This document shows, one piece after another, positions 34,670-43,487 of a DNA stretch of 53,562 bases (the stretch's first letter is position 1; each line of letters begins with the position of its first letter). Location: NCBI GenBank assembly GCA_017886375.1, contig JAGGNB010000103.1:1-53562 (forward strand), read 5' to 3'. The notes below the pieces were generated by a model. That model saw only the letters and a program-made list of their open reading frames with translations, did not search any database and was not told the origin of the DNA. Both the position numbers and the translations under genes were made by a program. The stretch comes from Octadecabacter sp. (lineage in GTDB: Bacteria > Pseudomonadota > Alphaproteobacteria > Rhodobacterales > Rhodobacteraceae).

Positions 34670-35773
34670 TTATTCAAACGCAAACCAATCCGCGGGGTTC
34701 ACGACACCTTGCCTGTCTCTTACCTCAAGATAAAGCGTTTGGGTACGTTGTCCGGCGGAACCCTGCGCGCTTTCGTTCAAAATCGCTTGAGCATCCGTGA
34801 TAATGCCCCCCATAAGGCCAATTGGCGTGCCGTCCGGCACAATTTGCCCGACCTCGCCAAATACCTCAGCCAAGCCTGCAATCACCCAAAGCGTCTCTGC
34901 GGCGGGTTCCAGAATAACCACCGTGCCGTAATCCAGCAGCGGTCCCGCATAGCGGATTGTGGCCGACAGCGGCGTTGAAACCAGTGCGCGGGGTTGTGTC
35001 GCGATCAAAATACCGGGGCGTGTGACCCCCGCAGCATCGGCTTCGTTAAATTGTCGGATCACTTGTCCCGCAACCGGCAGTGGAACCGCGCCCTTAACAG
35101 TGCTGGCATCCGGCCCGCCGCCCGCTTGGGTCTGCTCTAACCCTGCCGCGAACGCGTCCAAGGTCTGCGCGCTGGCCAGCAACACCGCCATCTGGATCGG
35201 GTCCTCCAAGAACTGTTGCGGCAAATCAGTACGGTCCGAAATCGCCGCGCTTAATGCCGACCGTGCAATTTGCGCCCCTTCCAACCCGTCCCTAAGAATG
35301 CTCAGCGCGTCGGTTTGCAAGCCGCGCAAAAGGGCGACTTCTTCAAGCTGTTCGCGCAACGCCGTGACCTCGTCTTGCAACGCAGGCGTTACGTCCGCCA
35401 ACATCATCCCCGATCGCGCCGTGCCAGTTGGCCCCGACGGGTGCAAAAACAGGATCGGCGCAGGGGCCCTCCCAATGGTTTGCAATACACCCAACAGGCG
35501 TGCGACCTCATTGGATCGCGCCGCCAGATCAGTCTCTAATGTGCGTTGTCGGATCGCAGCGCGGCGCAAACCGTCGCGCAATGCCGCAAGGCCTGCTTCA
35601 TAGGCCTGTACGGTTTCCGTCAAGGCTGCGACGCGGTCAGACCGCCCCTGCGCCGCCTGCAAAGTTGCGCGCGCATCTTGCAGACGCGCCGACGCTGCGA
35701 ACGCCGCCTCTGCGGGGGTTTGCGCGCAAAGTGGTGCCGCGATTAGCGCACATATGACGGCCAGAACTTTCAC
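34670..35773 (-). CDS. EnvC-like murein hydrolase activator
   Basis: Periplasmic protein of 367 residues: signal peptide (MKVLAVICALIAAPLCAQ), a long coiled-coil region (about 20-220) and a C-terminal LytM/M23-like domain (GILIATQPRALVSTPLSATI to the end). Zinc-binding histidines expected in active M23 peptidases are absent (VVILEPAAETLWV, TLYLEVRDRQG), as in EnvC, which activates amidases instead of cutting peptidoglycan. Its start overlaps the gpmI stop by four bases. Confidence 0.88.
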   Translation of the reverse strand: MKVLAVICALIAAPLCAQTPAEAAFAASARLQDARATLQAAQGRSDRVAALTETVQAYEAGLAALRDGLRRAAIRQRTLETDLAARSNEVARLLGVLQTIGRAPAPILFLHPSGPTGTARSGMMLADVTPALQDEVTALREQLEEVALLRGLQTDALSILRDGLEGAQIARSALSAAISDRTDLPQQFLEDPIQMAVLLASAQTLDAFAAGLEQTQAGGGPDASTVKGAVPLPVAGQVIRQFNEADAAGVTRPGILIATQPRALVSTPLSATIRYAGPLLDYGTVVILEPAAETLWVIAGLAEVFGEVGQIVPDGTPIGLMGGIITDAQAILNESAQGSAGQRTQTLYLEVRDRQGVVNPADWFAFE

Positions 35774-37281
35774 TCAATCAGACTTTCGCCGGTCATTTCA
35801 GGCGGCAATTCCAGCCCCATCAATCCCAACAACGTCGGCGCCAAATCCGCGAGCCGTCCGTTGTGCAAACGCGCGCCCTTGGGTCCGCCAACAAGCGCCA
35901 CCGGCACCGGATTGGTCGTGTGCGCCGTGTGTGGGCCACCAGTGTCAGGATCAATCATAGTCTCGCAATTGCCGTGATCGGCGGTGACGATCATCGCACC
36001 ACCCACTGCCTCAAGTGCTGCCAAAACGCGGCCCAAACCGGCATCCACCGCTTCGCATGCTTTCACGGCAGCGCCGATGTCACCGGTATGTCCGACCATG
36101 TCGGGATTGGCGTAGTTGCAAACGATCAAATCATACTGGTCCTCGATCGCACCAACGAACGCATCCGTCACCTCGGCGGCTGACATTTCCGGCTGCAAAT
36201 CATAGGTGGCAACTTTCGGGGACGGGGCCATATAACGATCCTCGCCAACCTCGGGGACTTCAATCCCGCCGTTCAAAAAGAACGTCACATGGGGGTATTT
36301 CTCGGTTTCCGCGACGCGAAACTGTCGTAATCCCTTGGCCGCAACCCAAGCGCCCAACGCATTAGTAATCTTTTGTTTGGGGTAGCACGTGGTCATATAT
36401 TCATCATGGCTGGTGGAATAATTTACCATCCCCAACATATCCAGCGCGGGGCGACCCGACACATCAAACCCGTCAAATGTAGGGTCACCCATCGCCGCCA
36501 AAATCTCACGCGCGCGATCGGCGCGGAAGTTCAAACAAAACACGCCGTCACCGTCGGCCATGCCCGCATAGCCCCCCAGCACCGTGGCGGGCACAAATTC
36601 ATCTGTCACAGCGCTCTCGTAAGCCGCTTCAATCACACCAACCGCGTCGTCCCCACGCACGCCAACGCCTTGAACCATCGCGCGGTAGGCGGTTTCAACC
36701 CGTTCCCATCTGTTGTCGCGATCCATCGCGTAGTAGCGCCCACAGACGGTCCCGATTGTGACGCCGTTCGGCATCGCGCCAATCAAATCGCGCATATATC
36801 CTGCGCCGGACTTCGGGGCCACGTCGCGCCCGTCGGTGATGGCATGCAGTACGGTGCGCACACCGCGATCCGACAGCGCCTTTAGGGCTGCCTGAATATG
36901 CACAATATGCCCGTGCACGCCGCCGTCGCTGACCAGCCCCATCACATGTGCGACCTTGCCGGACGCTTTCAATCTATCCGCAAATGCCACCAGCGCCGCG
37001 TTGTCAAAAAACGACCCATCTTCAATCGCCAGATCAATCGCGCCCAGATCCATCGCCACCACACGGCCCGCACCAATATTGGTATGCCCAACCTCTGAAT
37101 TGCCCATCTGACCGCGCGGCAATCCCACGTCCGGCCCATGGGTGATCAATTCCGCAGTCGCGCCTGCCATCACGCGATCATAATTCGGCGTGTTGGCCAA
37201 AGCGGGCGCATTGCCCGCAACCTCGGCACGTTTGCCCCATCCATCCAGAATACAAAGAACAACAGGTTTTGGCGCGGCCAT
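35770..37281 (-). CDS. gpmI: Phosphoglycerate mutase, cofactor-independent
   Basis: Manganese-dependent enzyme interconverting 3- and 2-phosphoglycerate in glycolysis and gluconeogenesis. 503 residues. The catalytic serine is S62 in GQMGNSEVGHTNIGAG; N-terminal VLCILDGWG and C-terminal VTADHGNCETM, which carry metal ligands, are present. AGGA precedes ATG 37281. Overlap with the EnvC-like gene suggests one transcript. Confidence 0.96.
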   Translation of the reverse strand: MAAPKPVVLCILDGWGKRAEVAGNAPALANTPNYDRVMAGATAELITHGPDVGLPRGQMGNSEVGHTNIGAGRVVAMDLGAIDLAIEDGSFFDNAALVAFADRLKASGKVAHVMGLVSDGGVHGHIVHIQAALKALSDRGVRTVLHAITDGRDVAPKSGAGYMRDLIGAMPNGVTIGTVCGRYYAMDRDNRWERVETAYRAMVQGVGVRGDDAVGVIEAAYESAVTDEFVPATVLGGYAGMADGDGVFCLNFRADRAREILAAMGDPTFDGFDVSGRPALDMLGMVNYSTSHDEYMTTCYPKQKITNALGAWVAAKGLRQFRVAETEKYPHVTFFLNGGIEVPEVGEDRYMAPSPKVATYDLQPEMSAAEVTDAFVGAIEDQYDLIVCNYANPDMVGHTGDIGAAVKACEAVDAGLGRVLAALEAVGGAMIVTADHGNCETMIDPDTGGPHTAHTTNPVPVALVGGPKGARLHNGRLADLAPTLLGLMGLELPPEMTGESLIE

Positions 37282-37374
37282 GGCAAAATTCCTTTTAGGT
37301 TTACACCCTTCTAGCGATCCTCAGCGAAGGCGCAAACAGCTCCTGTCTTCATCTTGGCCAATACAACTCAAATC

Positions 37375-37845
37375 CTAAGCGCGGTGATAGGGTGCGCCCG
37401 CCAGAATGCTGGCCGCGCGGTACACTTGTTCGGCCAGCATCACCCGCACCAGCATATGCGGCCAGACCATTTTGCCAAAACTCAAAGACGCATCACATTT
37501 GGCCCGCAGGCTGGGGTCGATCCCGTCTGCGCCGCCAATAATAAAGGCGAGGTCACTGCGCCCGTCATCGCGAAACCGCGCCAGATCACTGGCAAAATCG
37601 GGCGATGATTTGATCTTACCGCGTTCATCCAGCGCAATCACTGCCGCCCCGTTGGGCAATGCCTTCTCCAGCAATACGGCCTCAGCCGCCATGCCGCCGC
37701 CTTTGCGGTCCTCAACCTCGCGCACGTCAATAGGGCCAAGGCCAAGGGCCCGACCCGTCCGGTCAAATCGCAATAGATAGTCGTCAATCAGATCGCGTTC
37801 CGGGCCAGCACGCAGGCGGCCCACAACACATAACGTCAGGCGCAA
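37375..37845 (-). CDS. rlmH: 23S rRNA pseudouridine-1915 methyltransferase
   Basis: SPOUT-family methyltransferase acting on pseudouridine 1915 of 23S rRNA on the 70S ribosome. Taken from TTG 37845 it is 156 residues (MRLTLCVVGRLRAGPERDLI), the family's standard length; the track's longer version runs back into rsfS. Key segments: VIALDERGKIKSSPDFA, FIIGGADGIDP and the C-terminal YHRA. It starts four bases after the rsfS stop, consistent with coupling and with the weak start codon. Confidence 0.93.
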   Translation of the reverse strand: MRLTLCVVGRLRAGPERDLIDDYLLRFDRTGRALGLGPIDVREVEDRKGGGMAAEAVLLEKALPNGAAVIALDERGKIKSSPDFASDLARFRDDGRSDLAFIIGGADGIDPSLRAKCDASLSFGKMVWPHMLVRVMLAEQVYRAASILAGAPYHRA

Positions 37846-37849
37846 AGCA

Positions 37850-38239
37850 TCACGTCGTTCTCTTGGCGGCCTCTGCGGCGTTGTGTTCAGCCGTGGCGTC
37901 GCCAGGGTTCTGCCACATCTTCTCAAGCTGATAGAACTCGCGCACTTCAGGGCGGAAGACATGCACAATCACGTCGCCTGTGTCGATCAAGACCCAGTCA
38001 CCCGTGGCACGGCCTTCGACCTTGCACAAAATCCCGAAGGATTGTTTCAGACGGTCGGTCAGCTTTTCAGCCATCGCCGATACCTGACGCGAAGACCGAC
38101 CGGACGCGATGACCATATAGTCACCCATCTCGGACTTGCCGTGCAGATCGATCTGCACGATATCTTCGCCCTTATCGTCGTCCAAAGATTTTAGAACAGC
38201 GGCCAGCGTGCTGTCAGCAGTCGGGGCTTGCACGCTCAT
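37850..38239 (-). CDS. rsfS: Ribosomal silencing factor
   Basis: Small protein that binds ribosomal protein L14 and blocks subunit joining when nutrients are short. 129 residues from ATG 38239 (MSVQAPTADSTLAAVLKSLD). The core KGEDIVQIDLHGKSEMGDYM, VIASGRSSRQV and DWVLIDTGDVIVHVF is diagnostic. An in-frame ATG at 38317 would add 26 residues, but 38239 fits the family better and is overlapped by the stop of a leader ORF. Heads rsfS-rlmH-gpmI-envC-ctpA-rppH. Confidence 0.93.
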   Translation of the reverse strand: MSVQAPTADSTLAAVLKSLDDDKGEDIVQIDLHGKSEMGDYMVIASGRSSRQVSAMAEKLTDRLKQSFGILCKVEGRATGDWVLIDTGDVIVHVFRPEVREFYQLEKMWQNPGDATAEHNAAEAAKRTT

Positions 38240-38295
38240 TGCGTGGATCCCGTGTGCGGCAGGAATTCCTGCCTGTGTAGCAAAAGACAGTTCAT
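38236..38295 (-). CDS. Possible 19-residue leader peptide of rsfS
   Basis: Reading MNCLLLHRQEFLPHTGSTQ, this ORF has a perfect ribosome binding site, AAGGAGG, three bases before its ATG, far better than that of rsfS. Its TGA stop overlaps the rsfS ATG (ATGA). It contains the 16-base palindrome GGCAGGAATTCCTGCC (38258-38273). It may couple translation into rsfS or act as a leader. The alternative is that the AAGGAGG is part of an in-frame longer rsfS (start 38317). Confidence 0.4.
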   Translation of the reverse strand: MNCLLLHRQEFLPHTGSTQ

Positions 38296-38423
38296 TGTCC
38301 TCCTTAAGAAACGCCATCCAAACCCCGGCGCTGGGCATGCATCAACTTAACAACCGTTCTGTCGCAATTCAATGAACAGGTGGGTAAACTGCTGCAGTGC
38401 GCCAATTCTGCTCATTTGACCCA

Positions 38424-39770
38424 TTAATCAAGCGCTTTGTGCCTGATTTCCGACCCTTCGATCATTTTGACCTCACGTTGTGGGAACGGAATCGAAATAC
38501 CGTTGTCCGCAAACGCGTCCCATAGGGCCAGATAAACGTTGCCACGAATGTTGGTCAGACCCCCCGTTGGGTCCTTGATCCAGAATCGCAGGATGTAATC
38601 TACGCTGCTGTCGCCAAATCCGACAATGTGACAAACAGGCGGGCGAAATTCGAGAACGCGATCCACGCTCGCAGCCGCTGCAATCGCCAGTTTGCGCACT
38701 TCACGGGGGTTGTCGCTGTAGGCGGTGCCAAAATAAATATCCAACCGCACGAAATCGTTGGAATGCGACCAGTTCACCACCTGCGTGGTGATCAGGTCTT
38801 CGTTCGGGATCAGATACTCGCGCCCATCGCGCGTCGTGATGGACACATAGCGCGCGCCCAGTGAATTGATCCAACCAAACGTTTCGCCCACGGTGATAAC
38901 GTCACCGGGCTTGATCGATTTATCCAGTAAAATGATGATGCCCGACACAAGGTTGCTGACAACCTTTTGCAGACCAAAACCAATACCGACACCAATCGCA
39001 CCTGACAGAACCGCAAGGCCCGTCAGATTAAACCCGACGGCCTGCAAGCCGACGAAGAACGCAAATCCATACAGCACCACTTGCAAAAACTTTACGACCA
39101 GCACCCGCATCGACGGGCTGATGTCTTCGTTGCGGTGAATGCGCACCGACGTCTGGTGCGAAATAAACCGCGCTACGACAAAGAAAATCGACAGGATGAA
39201 CACGCCTTGCACCAACAACCAAAGCGACAGCCGCGCATCGGCAATCTCAATGGATGCGGCATCAAGAACCTCAATCCCCTGTTCCGTCAGCCCAGTGATG
39301 CGCAGCGTGATCCAGATCCATGCACCGAAGCGCACGATGGATCGCAAAAACGGATTGCCAATCAGCCGCGTCGCAAACACCACAATCAGCCAAGCCAGCG
39401 CAAGGTTGGCCACGATCCCGATCATATAAGACCGCGATCCCCACGTCACTTCGCGCATCACGATCAAAACAATCCAGATCAACGCAACAAAGAATATTCC
39501 GCGCAGCCGCCGATGAATGACCAACAGCCACCGCAAACGCCACTTCGGCCAGCCTTCACGTGTGCGCATCCATTGATGCAATGGCGGCTTGGCAAACCGG
39601 CTGGCCAAGTGCGCAACAAGATATATCGCAACGACGATACCCAACTGATAAGCATTCCACGGCCGCAAAAGGCTTTGGAAAAATAAAACAATCTGGCCCC
39701 ATATTCCTTGGCCAATTTGGGCAATCTCGGCGGCCTGACCAGCAAGGTCTAATGTGGTTTGCGGTTCCAT
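38424..39770 (-). CDS. MscS-family mechanosensitive channel
   Basis: Inner-membrane tension-gated channel of 448 residues. About five or six N-terminal membrane segments precede the MscS pore helix region (GLAVLSGAIGVGIGFGLQKV) and the cytoplasmic beta domain (DKSIKPGDVITVGETFGWIN, TTRDGREYLIPNEDLITTQV). It is larger than E. coli MscS (286 residues) and resembles the medium-length MscK-like group. AGGA precedes ATG 39770. A predicted pseudoknotted RNA lies 31 bases upstream. Confidence 0.92.
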   Translation of the reverse strand: MEPQTTLDLAGQAAEIAQIGQGIWGQIVLFFQSLLRPWNAYQLGIVVAIYLVAHLASRFAKPPLHQWMRTREGWPKWRLRWLLVIHRRLRGIFFVALIWIVLIVMREVTWGSRSYMIGIVANLALAWLIVVFATRLIGNPFLRSIVRFGAWIWITLRITGLTEQGIEVLDAASIEIADARLSLWLLVQGVFILSIFFVVARFISHQTSVRIHRNEDISPSMRVLVVKFLQVVLYGFAFFVGLQAVGFNLTGLAVLSGAIGVGIGFGLQKVVSNLVSGIIILLDKSIKPGDVITVGETFGWINSLGARYVSITTRDGREYLIPNEDLITTQVVNWSHSNDFVRLDIYFGTAYSDNPREVRKLAIAAAASVDRVLEFRPPVCHIVGFGDSSVDYILRFWIKDPTGGLTNIRGNVYLALWDAFADNGISIPFPQREVKMIEGSEIRHKALD

Positions 39771-39800
39771 GGGTAATCCTTAACTACCAAGACACTTTGT

Positions 39801-39882
39801 TGTCTGGCGCGCAAAACAGCAAGGGTCCACACGGGTCTTTGCGCGGGCACTGAAACGGGATCACCCTTGCGAGAACCAGACA
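39801..39882. ncRNA. Predicted pseudoknotted RNA element
   Basis: Three perfect complementary pairs fit in 82 bases: TGTCTGG (39801-39807) with CCAGACA (39876-39882); CGCGCAAA (39808-39815) with TTTGCGCG (39838-39845); GCAAGGGT (39819-39826) with ACCCTTGC (39863-39870). The last two interleave and would form an H-type pseudoknot inside the outer stem. Both strands are possible: as mscS-like leader (minus) or upstream of leuC and the 28-residue ORF (plus). No known family fits in my reading. Confidence 0.45.
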
Positions 39883-39901
39883 GGATGTGTAACTGCACCT
39901 T

Positions 39902-39988
39902 ATGACGCAAGTTTTTGACATGGATGACCGCGCCCGCCTGCCTTGGCGCTTTTATGGTGCCACGCGCACCATACTCGCACATCTATAA
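39902..39988 (+). CDS. Possible 28-residue small protein upstream of leuC
   Basis: ATG 39902 opens MTQVFDMDDRARLPWRFYGATRTILAHL and stops at 39988. The composition (acidic start, basic amphipathic end) looks protein-like. AGGA lies 15 bases upstream, rather far, although a six-codon ORF starting at 39885 would overlap its ATG. I do not recognise a family. It could be a leader peptide of leuC, but it has no leucine run. Confidence 0.35.
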   Translation: MTQVFDMDDRARLPWRFYGATRTILAHL

Positions 39989-39993
39989 CTCAA

Positions 39994-40020
39994 TGCGCCC
40001 GCGATTTATCTCGGGGCGCA
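39994..40020 (+). promoter_or_regulatory. Hairpin in leuC leader
   Basis: TGCGCCC (39994-40000) pairs with GGGCGCA (40014-40020) around a 13-base loop, 43 bases before leuC. No T-run follows, so it is more likely an mRNA structure than a terminator. Confidence 0.4.
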
Positions 40021-40063
40021 CCTGATACGATACCCCCCAAACAACAACAACGGGAGAGGACAC

Positions 40064-41470
40064 ATGTCCCCCAAAACGCTTTATGACAAAATCTGGGATG
40101 CCCACGTCGCTGACGAATCCGACGATGGCACCTGCCTGCTGTATATCGACCGCCACCTTGTCCACGAGGTGACGTCCCCACAGGCATTTGAGGGCCTGCG
40201 CATGACGGGTCGCACCGTGCGCGCACCGGATAAAACTATCGCCGTGCCAGACCATAACGTGCCCACCACGCTGGATCGCGCCAACGCCGAAACCATGACC
40301 GAAGATTCCCGCATTCAGGTCGACGCGCTGGACAAGAACGCCAAAGATTTCGGCATCCACTACTACCCCGTGTCCGACGTGCGCCAAGGTATCGTGCACA
40401 TCGTCGGCCCCGAACAGGGCTGGACCCTTCCGGGCATGACAGTGGTTTGCGGCGATTCGCACACCGCTACCCACGGCGCGTTTGGCGCATTGGCCCACGG
40501 CATCGGTACATCCGAGGTCGAACACGTTCTGGCGACGCAAACACTGATCCAGAAGAAATCCAAAAACATGAAGGTCGAAATCACCGGCAAATTGAACCCC
40601 GGTGTGACGGCAAAAGACATCACCATGTCCGTGATCGGCAAAACCGGCACGGCCGGCGGCACGGGCTACGTCATCGAATATTGTGGTGACGCGATCACAG
40701 ACCTGTCCATGGAAGGCCGCATGACCGTCTGTAACATGGCCATCGAAGGCGGCGCGCGCGCTGGCATCATTGCGCCGGACGCGACAACATACGCCTATTG
40801 CAAAGGCCGCCCCCACGCCCCCAAAGGTGCACAATGGGACAAGGCGCAGGCGTGGTGGGAAACATTGTTCTCCGACGACGACGCGCACTGGGATCTTGTC
40901 GTGACCATGAAGGCCGAAGACATCGCGCCTTCCGTCACATGGGGCACATCGCCAGAAGACGTCCTGCCGATTGACGGTGTGGTGCCAGCACCCGAAAGCT
41001 TCACGGGCGGTAAGGTCGACGCGGTTAAGCGCGCCCTGGATTACATGGGCCTCACTGCGGGCCAAAAACTGACCGACATCGAAATCGACACTGTCTTTAT
41101 CGGCTCATGCACCAACGGACGCATCGAAGACTTGCGCGCCGCTGCTGCAATTCTCAAAGGCAAAAAAGTCAAAGACGGCATGCGTGCCATGGTCGTTCCG
41201 GGCTCCGGTCTGGTCCGTGCCCAAGCCGAAGAAGAAGGCCTCGCTGATATCTTCAAGGACGCTGGATTTGAATGGCGCATGGCGGGGTGTTCCATGTGTC
41301 TCGCAATGAACCCCGATCAGTTGGCCGAAGGCGAACGCTGTGCGTCGACCTCCAACCGGAACTTTGAGGGTCGCCAAGGCTACAAGGGCCGCACGCACCT
41401 CGTGTCTCCGGCTATGGCGGCAGCCGCTGCGATCACCGGCAAGCTCACTGATGTGCGGGACATGATGTAA
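40064..41470 (+). CDS. leuC: 3-isopropylmalate dehydratase, large subunit
   Basis: Aconitase-family iron-sulfur subunit converting 2- to 3-isopropylmalate in leucine synthesis, together with LeuD. 468 residues, standard length. Cluster-ligand cysteines are in [13 protein letters not shown] and [28 protein letters not shown] is typical. GGGAGAGG precedes ATG 40064. The 360-residue ORF on the opposite strand (39983..41065) is a shadow. Confidence 0.97.
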   Translation: MSPKTLYDKIWDAHVADESDDGTCLLYIDRHLVHEVTSPQAFEGLRMTGRTVRAPDKTIAVPDHNVPTTLDRANAETMTEDSRIQVDALDKNAKDFGIHYYPVSDVRQGIVHIVGPEQGWTLPGMTVVCGDSHTATHGAFGALAHGIGTSEVEHVLATQTLIQKKSKNMKVEITGKLNPGVTAKDITMSVIGKTGTAGGTGYVIEYCGDAITDLSMEGRMTVCNMAIEGGARAGIIAPDATTYAYCKGRPHAPKGAQWDKAQAWWETLFSDDDAHWDLVVTMKAEDIAPSVTWGTSPEDVLPIDGVVPAPESFTGGKVDAVKRALDYMGLTAGQKLTDIEIDTVFIGSCTNGRIEDLRAAAAILKGKKVKDGMRAMVVPGSGLVRAQAEEEGLADIFKDAGFEWRMAGCSMCLAMNPDQLAEGERCASTSNRNFEGRQGYKGRTHLVSPAMAAAAAITGKLTDVRDMM

Positions 41471-41526
41471 TGTCGCAGACATTGAAATGAAACGTGTGCC
41501 AGATCACAGGACAACCGCCCGGTTTC

Positions 41527-41572
41527 GTTTTGTACAAACCATGCAACGACCCGGCAAAGTTTTGTACAAAAC
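41527..41572 (+). promoter_or_regulatory. Two near-identical palindromes between leuC and leuD
   Basis: GTTTTGTACAAACC (41527-41540) and the perfect palindrome GTTTTGTACAAAAC (41559-41572) have centres 32 bases apart, about three helical turns. They look like paired operator sites for a dimeric repressor. They lie 100-145 bases before leuD. Confidence 0.55.
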
Positions 41573-41670
41573 GGCTAAAACTCCGGTCTTGGCCCGCAAC
41601 TGGTTAACGCGCACGCGCAATATCTTAACGATCCAGCGGACGTTTGACTCCGCTGCGAAAGGAACATGAC

Positions 41671-42276
41671 ATGGAAAAATTCAGCACACTCTCTGGCATC
41701 GCGGCACCGATGCCGTTGGTTAACATCGACACGGACATGATTATCCCGAAGATGTTTTTGAAGACAATCAAACGCTCCGGCCTCGGCGGGAACTTGTTTG
41801 ACGAAATGCGTTTTGATCGCCAAGGCAATGAAATCGCTGACTTTGTTCTCAATAAACCCGCCTACCGCGAAGCCTCTGTGCTGGTCGCAGGCGACAATTT
41901 CGGCTGCGGATCTTCGCGCGAACATGCGCCGTGGGCGATTGCAGATTTCGGCATTCGCTGCGTAATATCCACCAGCTTTGCCGACATCTTTTACAGTAAT
42001 TGCTTTAAAAACGGTATCTTACCCATCGTATTGCCCCAAGACCAACGCGACGCTCTGATGAAAGACGCAGAAAAAGGCGCCAACGCCCGCATCGAAATCG
42101 ACCTTGTGGCACAAACTGTCACGTCATCGGACGGTGATGTCTACACATTTGAGGTTGATTCCTTCAAAAAGCACTGCCTTATGAATGGATTAGATGACAT
42201 CGGTCTGACCATGGAAAAGGTCGCATCCATCGATACATATGAGGTGCAACTTTCCGCTGAGCGGCCTTGGGTCTGA
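41671..42276 (+). CDS. leuD: 3-isopropylmalate dehydratase, small subunit
   Basis: Swivelling-domain subunit that completes the LeuCD enzyme. 201 residues from ATG 41671 ([20 protein letters not shown]), with AAAGGA upstream; the track start at 41644 lacks support. [20 protein letters not shown] and [13 protein letters not shown] are diagnostic. The 200-base gap after leuC is longer than usual and holds the palindromes, so leuD may have its own promoter. Confidence 0.96.
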   Translation: MEKFSTLSGIAAPMPLVNIDTDMIIPKMFLKTIKRSGLGGNLFDEMRFDRQGNEIADFVLNKPAYREASVLVAGDNFGCGSSREHAPWAIADFGIRCVISTSFADIFYSNCFKNGILPIVLPQDQRDALMKDAEKGANARIEIDLVAQTVTSSDGDVYTFEVDSFKKHCLMNGLDDIGLTMEKVASIDTYEVQLSAERPWV

Positions 42277-42311
42277 TCCCGAAGCGTTAAATTGTGGCAG
42301 AATTGTTAACA

Positions 42312-42339
42312 AGGGGTGCCATCTGGTGCCCCTTTTTTT
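42312..42339 (+). terminator. Intrinsic terminator of leuD
   Basis: AGGGGTGCC-atct-GGTGCCCCT is a 9-base-pair stem with two G-T pairs followed by seven T's. It lies 36 bases after the leuD stop. Confidence 0.85.
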
Positions 42340-42528
42340 GACCACAGGTCCTAACAGTTCATGAACCGCACTTGTGCCAACGGAACCGCGCAACCCCCAC
42401 ATCTAGACGCCATCATTCCAATGCTTTGAAATGGTTGCAATCTCGCACCAGTGTTGCCGCAAATCTGCCCTGATCTTTTTGCAAAACTGATCAATCACTT
42501 GTGGCGATAACTGAAATTGGGCAACATT

Positions 42529-43467
42529 ATGGCAACTATAAGGCAACCTGCCGACAATGAGCAGGGTCAAAACGGAATAAGGGCGCGGAACGTAATCGCG
42601 ACCGACCGAAATGAGGGTAAGAGGGCAGTGTTTTCACGGCTTCCAGGTGCTGCCTTAAGGGCAGTCTTAGTGATCTTTATGATCGCTACACCATCGCTGA
42701 TGCTGACAGGCACGGCGACGGATACTGCACAGATTGTCGCTCTTGTTTGCATCGTAGCTGGTGTATTTGTATTTGTTGAATACAACTCCATTTCGCCTAG
42801 CCTGATAGAATTTCGCGACGCTCCGCCCTTTAATCGGGTCCGTTACTTTGGCCTTGCGGCGACAGTACTGGCGCTGACGGTCATCGCCAAAGGCGTGACC
42901 GAACCGACGACAATGACGGTGTTGTTTAACATCGTCGGCGGCTCGCTTGCCGAAGCGATGGACTTCCCGTATTCCCCCGTCCGCCTCGTACTCCTTTTGC
43001 TCCCGGCTGATGCAAGTGCGGATATCTTTGACAGCGTCCGCACCGCCGCGGGCCTCAGCTATCTTGTGTCCTTGATGTCGCTGGCGTTCTTTGTCTTGGC
43101 GCTGCGGCTGAACAACTGGCCCAACCAGCGCGGTGGATTCAATGTCTGGACAAACCTGCCCACATTCGACCCAACTGCCGGTGGTGATGTCGTTGCCCGG
43201 CTTGAACGCGACGGTCAGCTTAACCTTATATTAGGGTTTCTGCTGCCCTTCTTGATCCCAGCATTTGTGAAACTCGCCTCGGATATTTTCAACCCGATCC
43301 AGTTACAGGATTCACACACCCTAATTTGGACGATGACAGCATGGGCCTTCATCCCCGCCAGCCTGATCATGCGCGGTATTGCGATACTTCGCGTCGGTCA
43401 GATGATCGCCCTTCAGCGCGAACAGGCCTACCTGCGCACGCAGGAAGAAGACGTTATTCCAGTTTAA
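42529..43467 (+). CDS. Multi-span membrane protein, unknown
   Basis: Inner-membrane protein of 312 residues from ATG 42529. After about 35 polar residues there are six or so hydrophobic segments (for example AVLVIFMIATPSLMLTGT and LILGFLLPFLIPAFVKLASD) and a polar C-terminus LRTQEEDVIPV. I do not recognise a domain, but such a gene beside leuD is familiar from roseobacters. GTG 42628, preceded by AAGAGGG, is a credible alternative start that would remove the polar N-terminus. Its stop overlaps the next reading frame's possible start. Confidence 0.75.
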   Translation: MATIRQPADNEQGQNGIRARNVIATDRNEGKRAVFSRLPGAALRAVLVIFMIATPSLMLTGTATDTAQIVALVCIVAGVFVFVEYNSISPSLIEFRDAPPFNRVRYFGLAATVLALTVIAKGVTEPTTMTVLFNIVGGSLAEAMDFPYSPVRLVLLLLPADASADIFDSVRTAAGLSYLVSLMSLAFFVLALRLNNWPNQRGGFNVWTNLPTFDPTAGGDVVARLERDGQLNLILGFLLPFLIPAFVKLASDIFNPIQLQDSHTLIWTMTAWAFIPASLIMRGIAILRVGQMIALQREQAYLRTQEEDVIPV

Positions 43468-43487
43468 TTTACGGGCTCTGTGCCCTG

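Noticed and set aside
39801-39882. SAM-II riboswitch for the pseudoknot
   Set aside because: Topology is similar, but the bases do not match the SAM-II core I know, and neither flanking gene belongs to methionine metabolism.
39983-41065. 360-residue ORF opposite leuC
   Set aside because: Shadow of leuC: histidine/glycine/valine-rich composition, no ribosome binding site, and leuC is unambiguous on the other strand.
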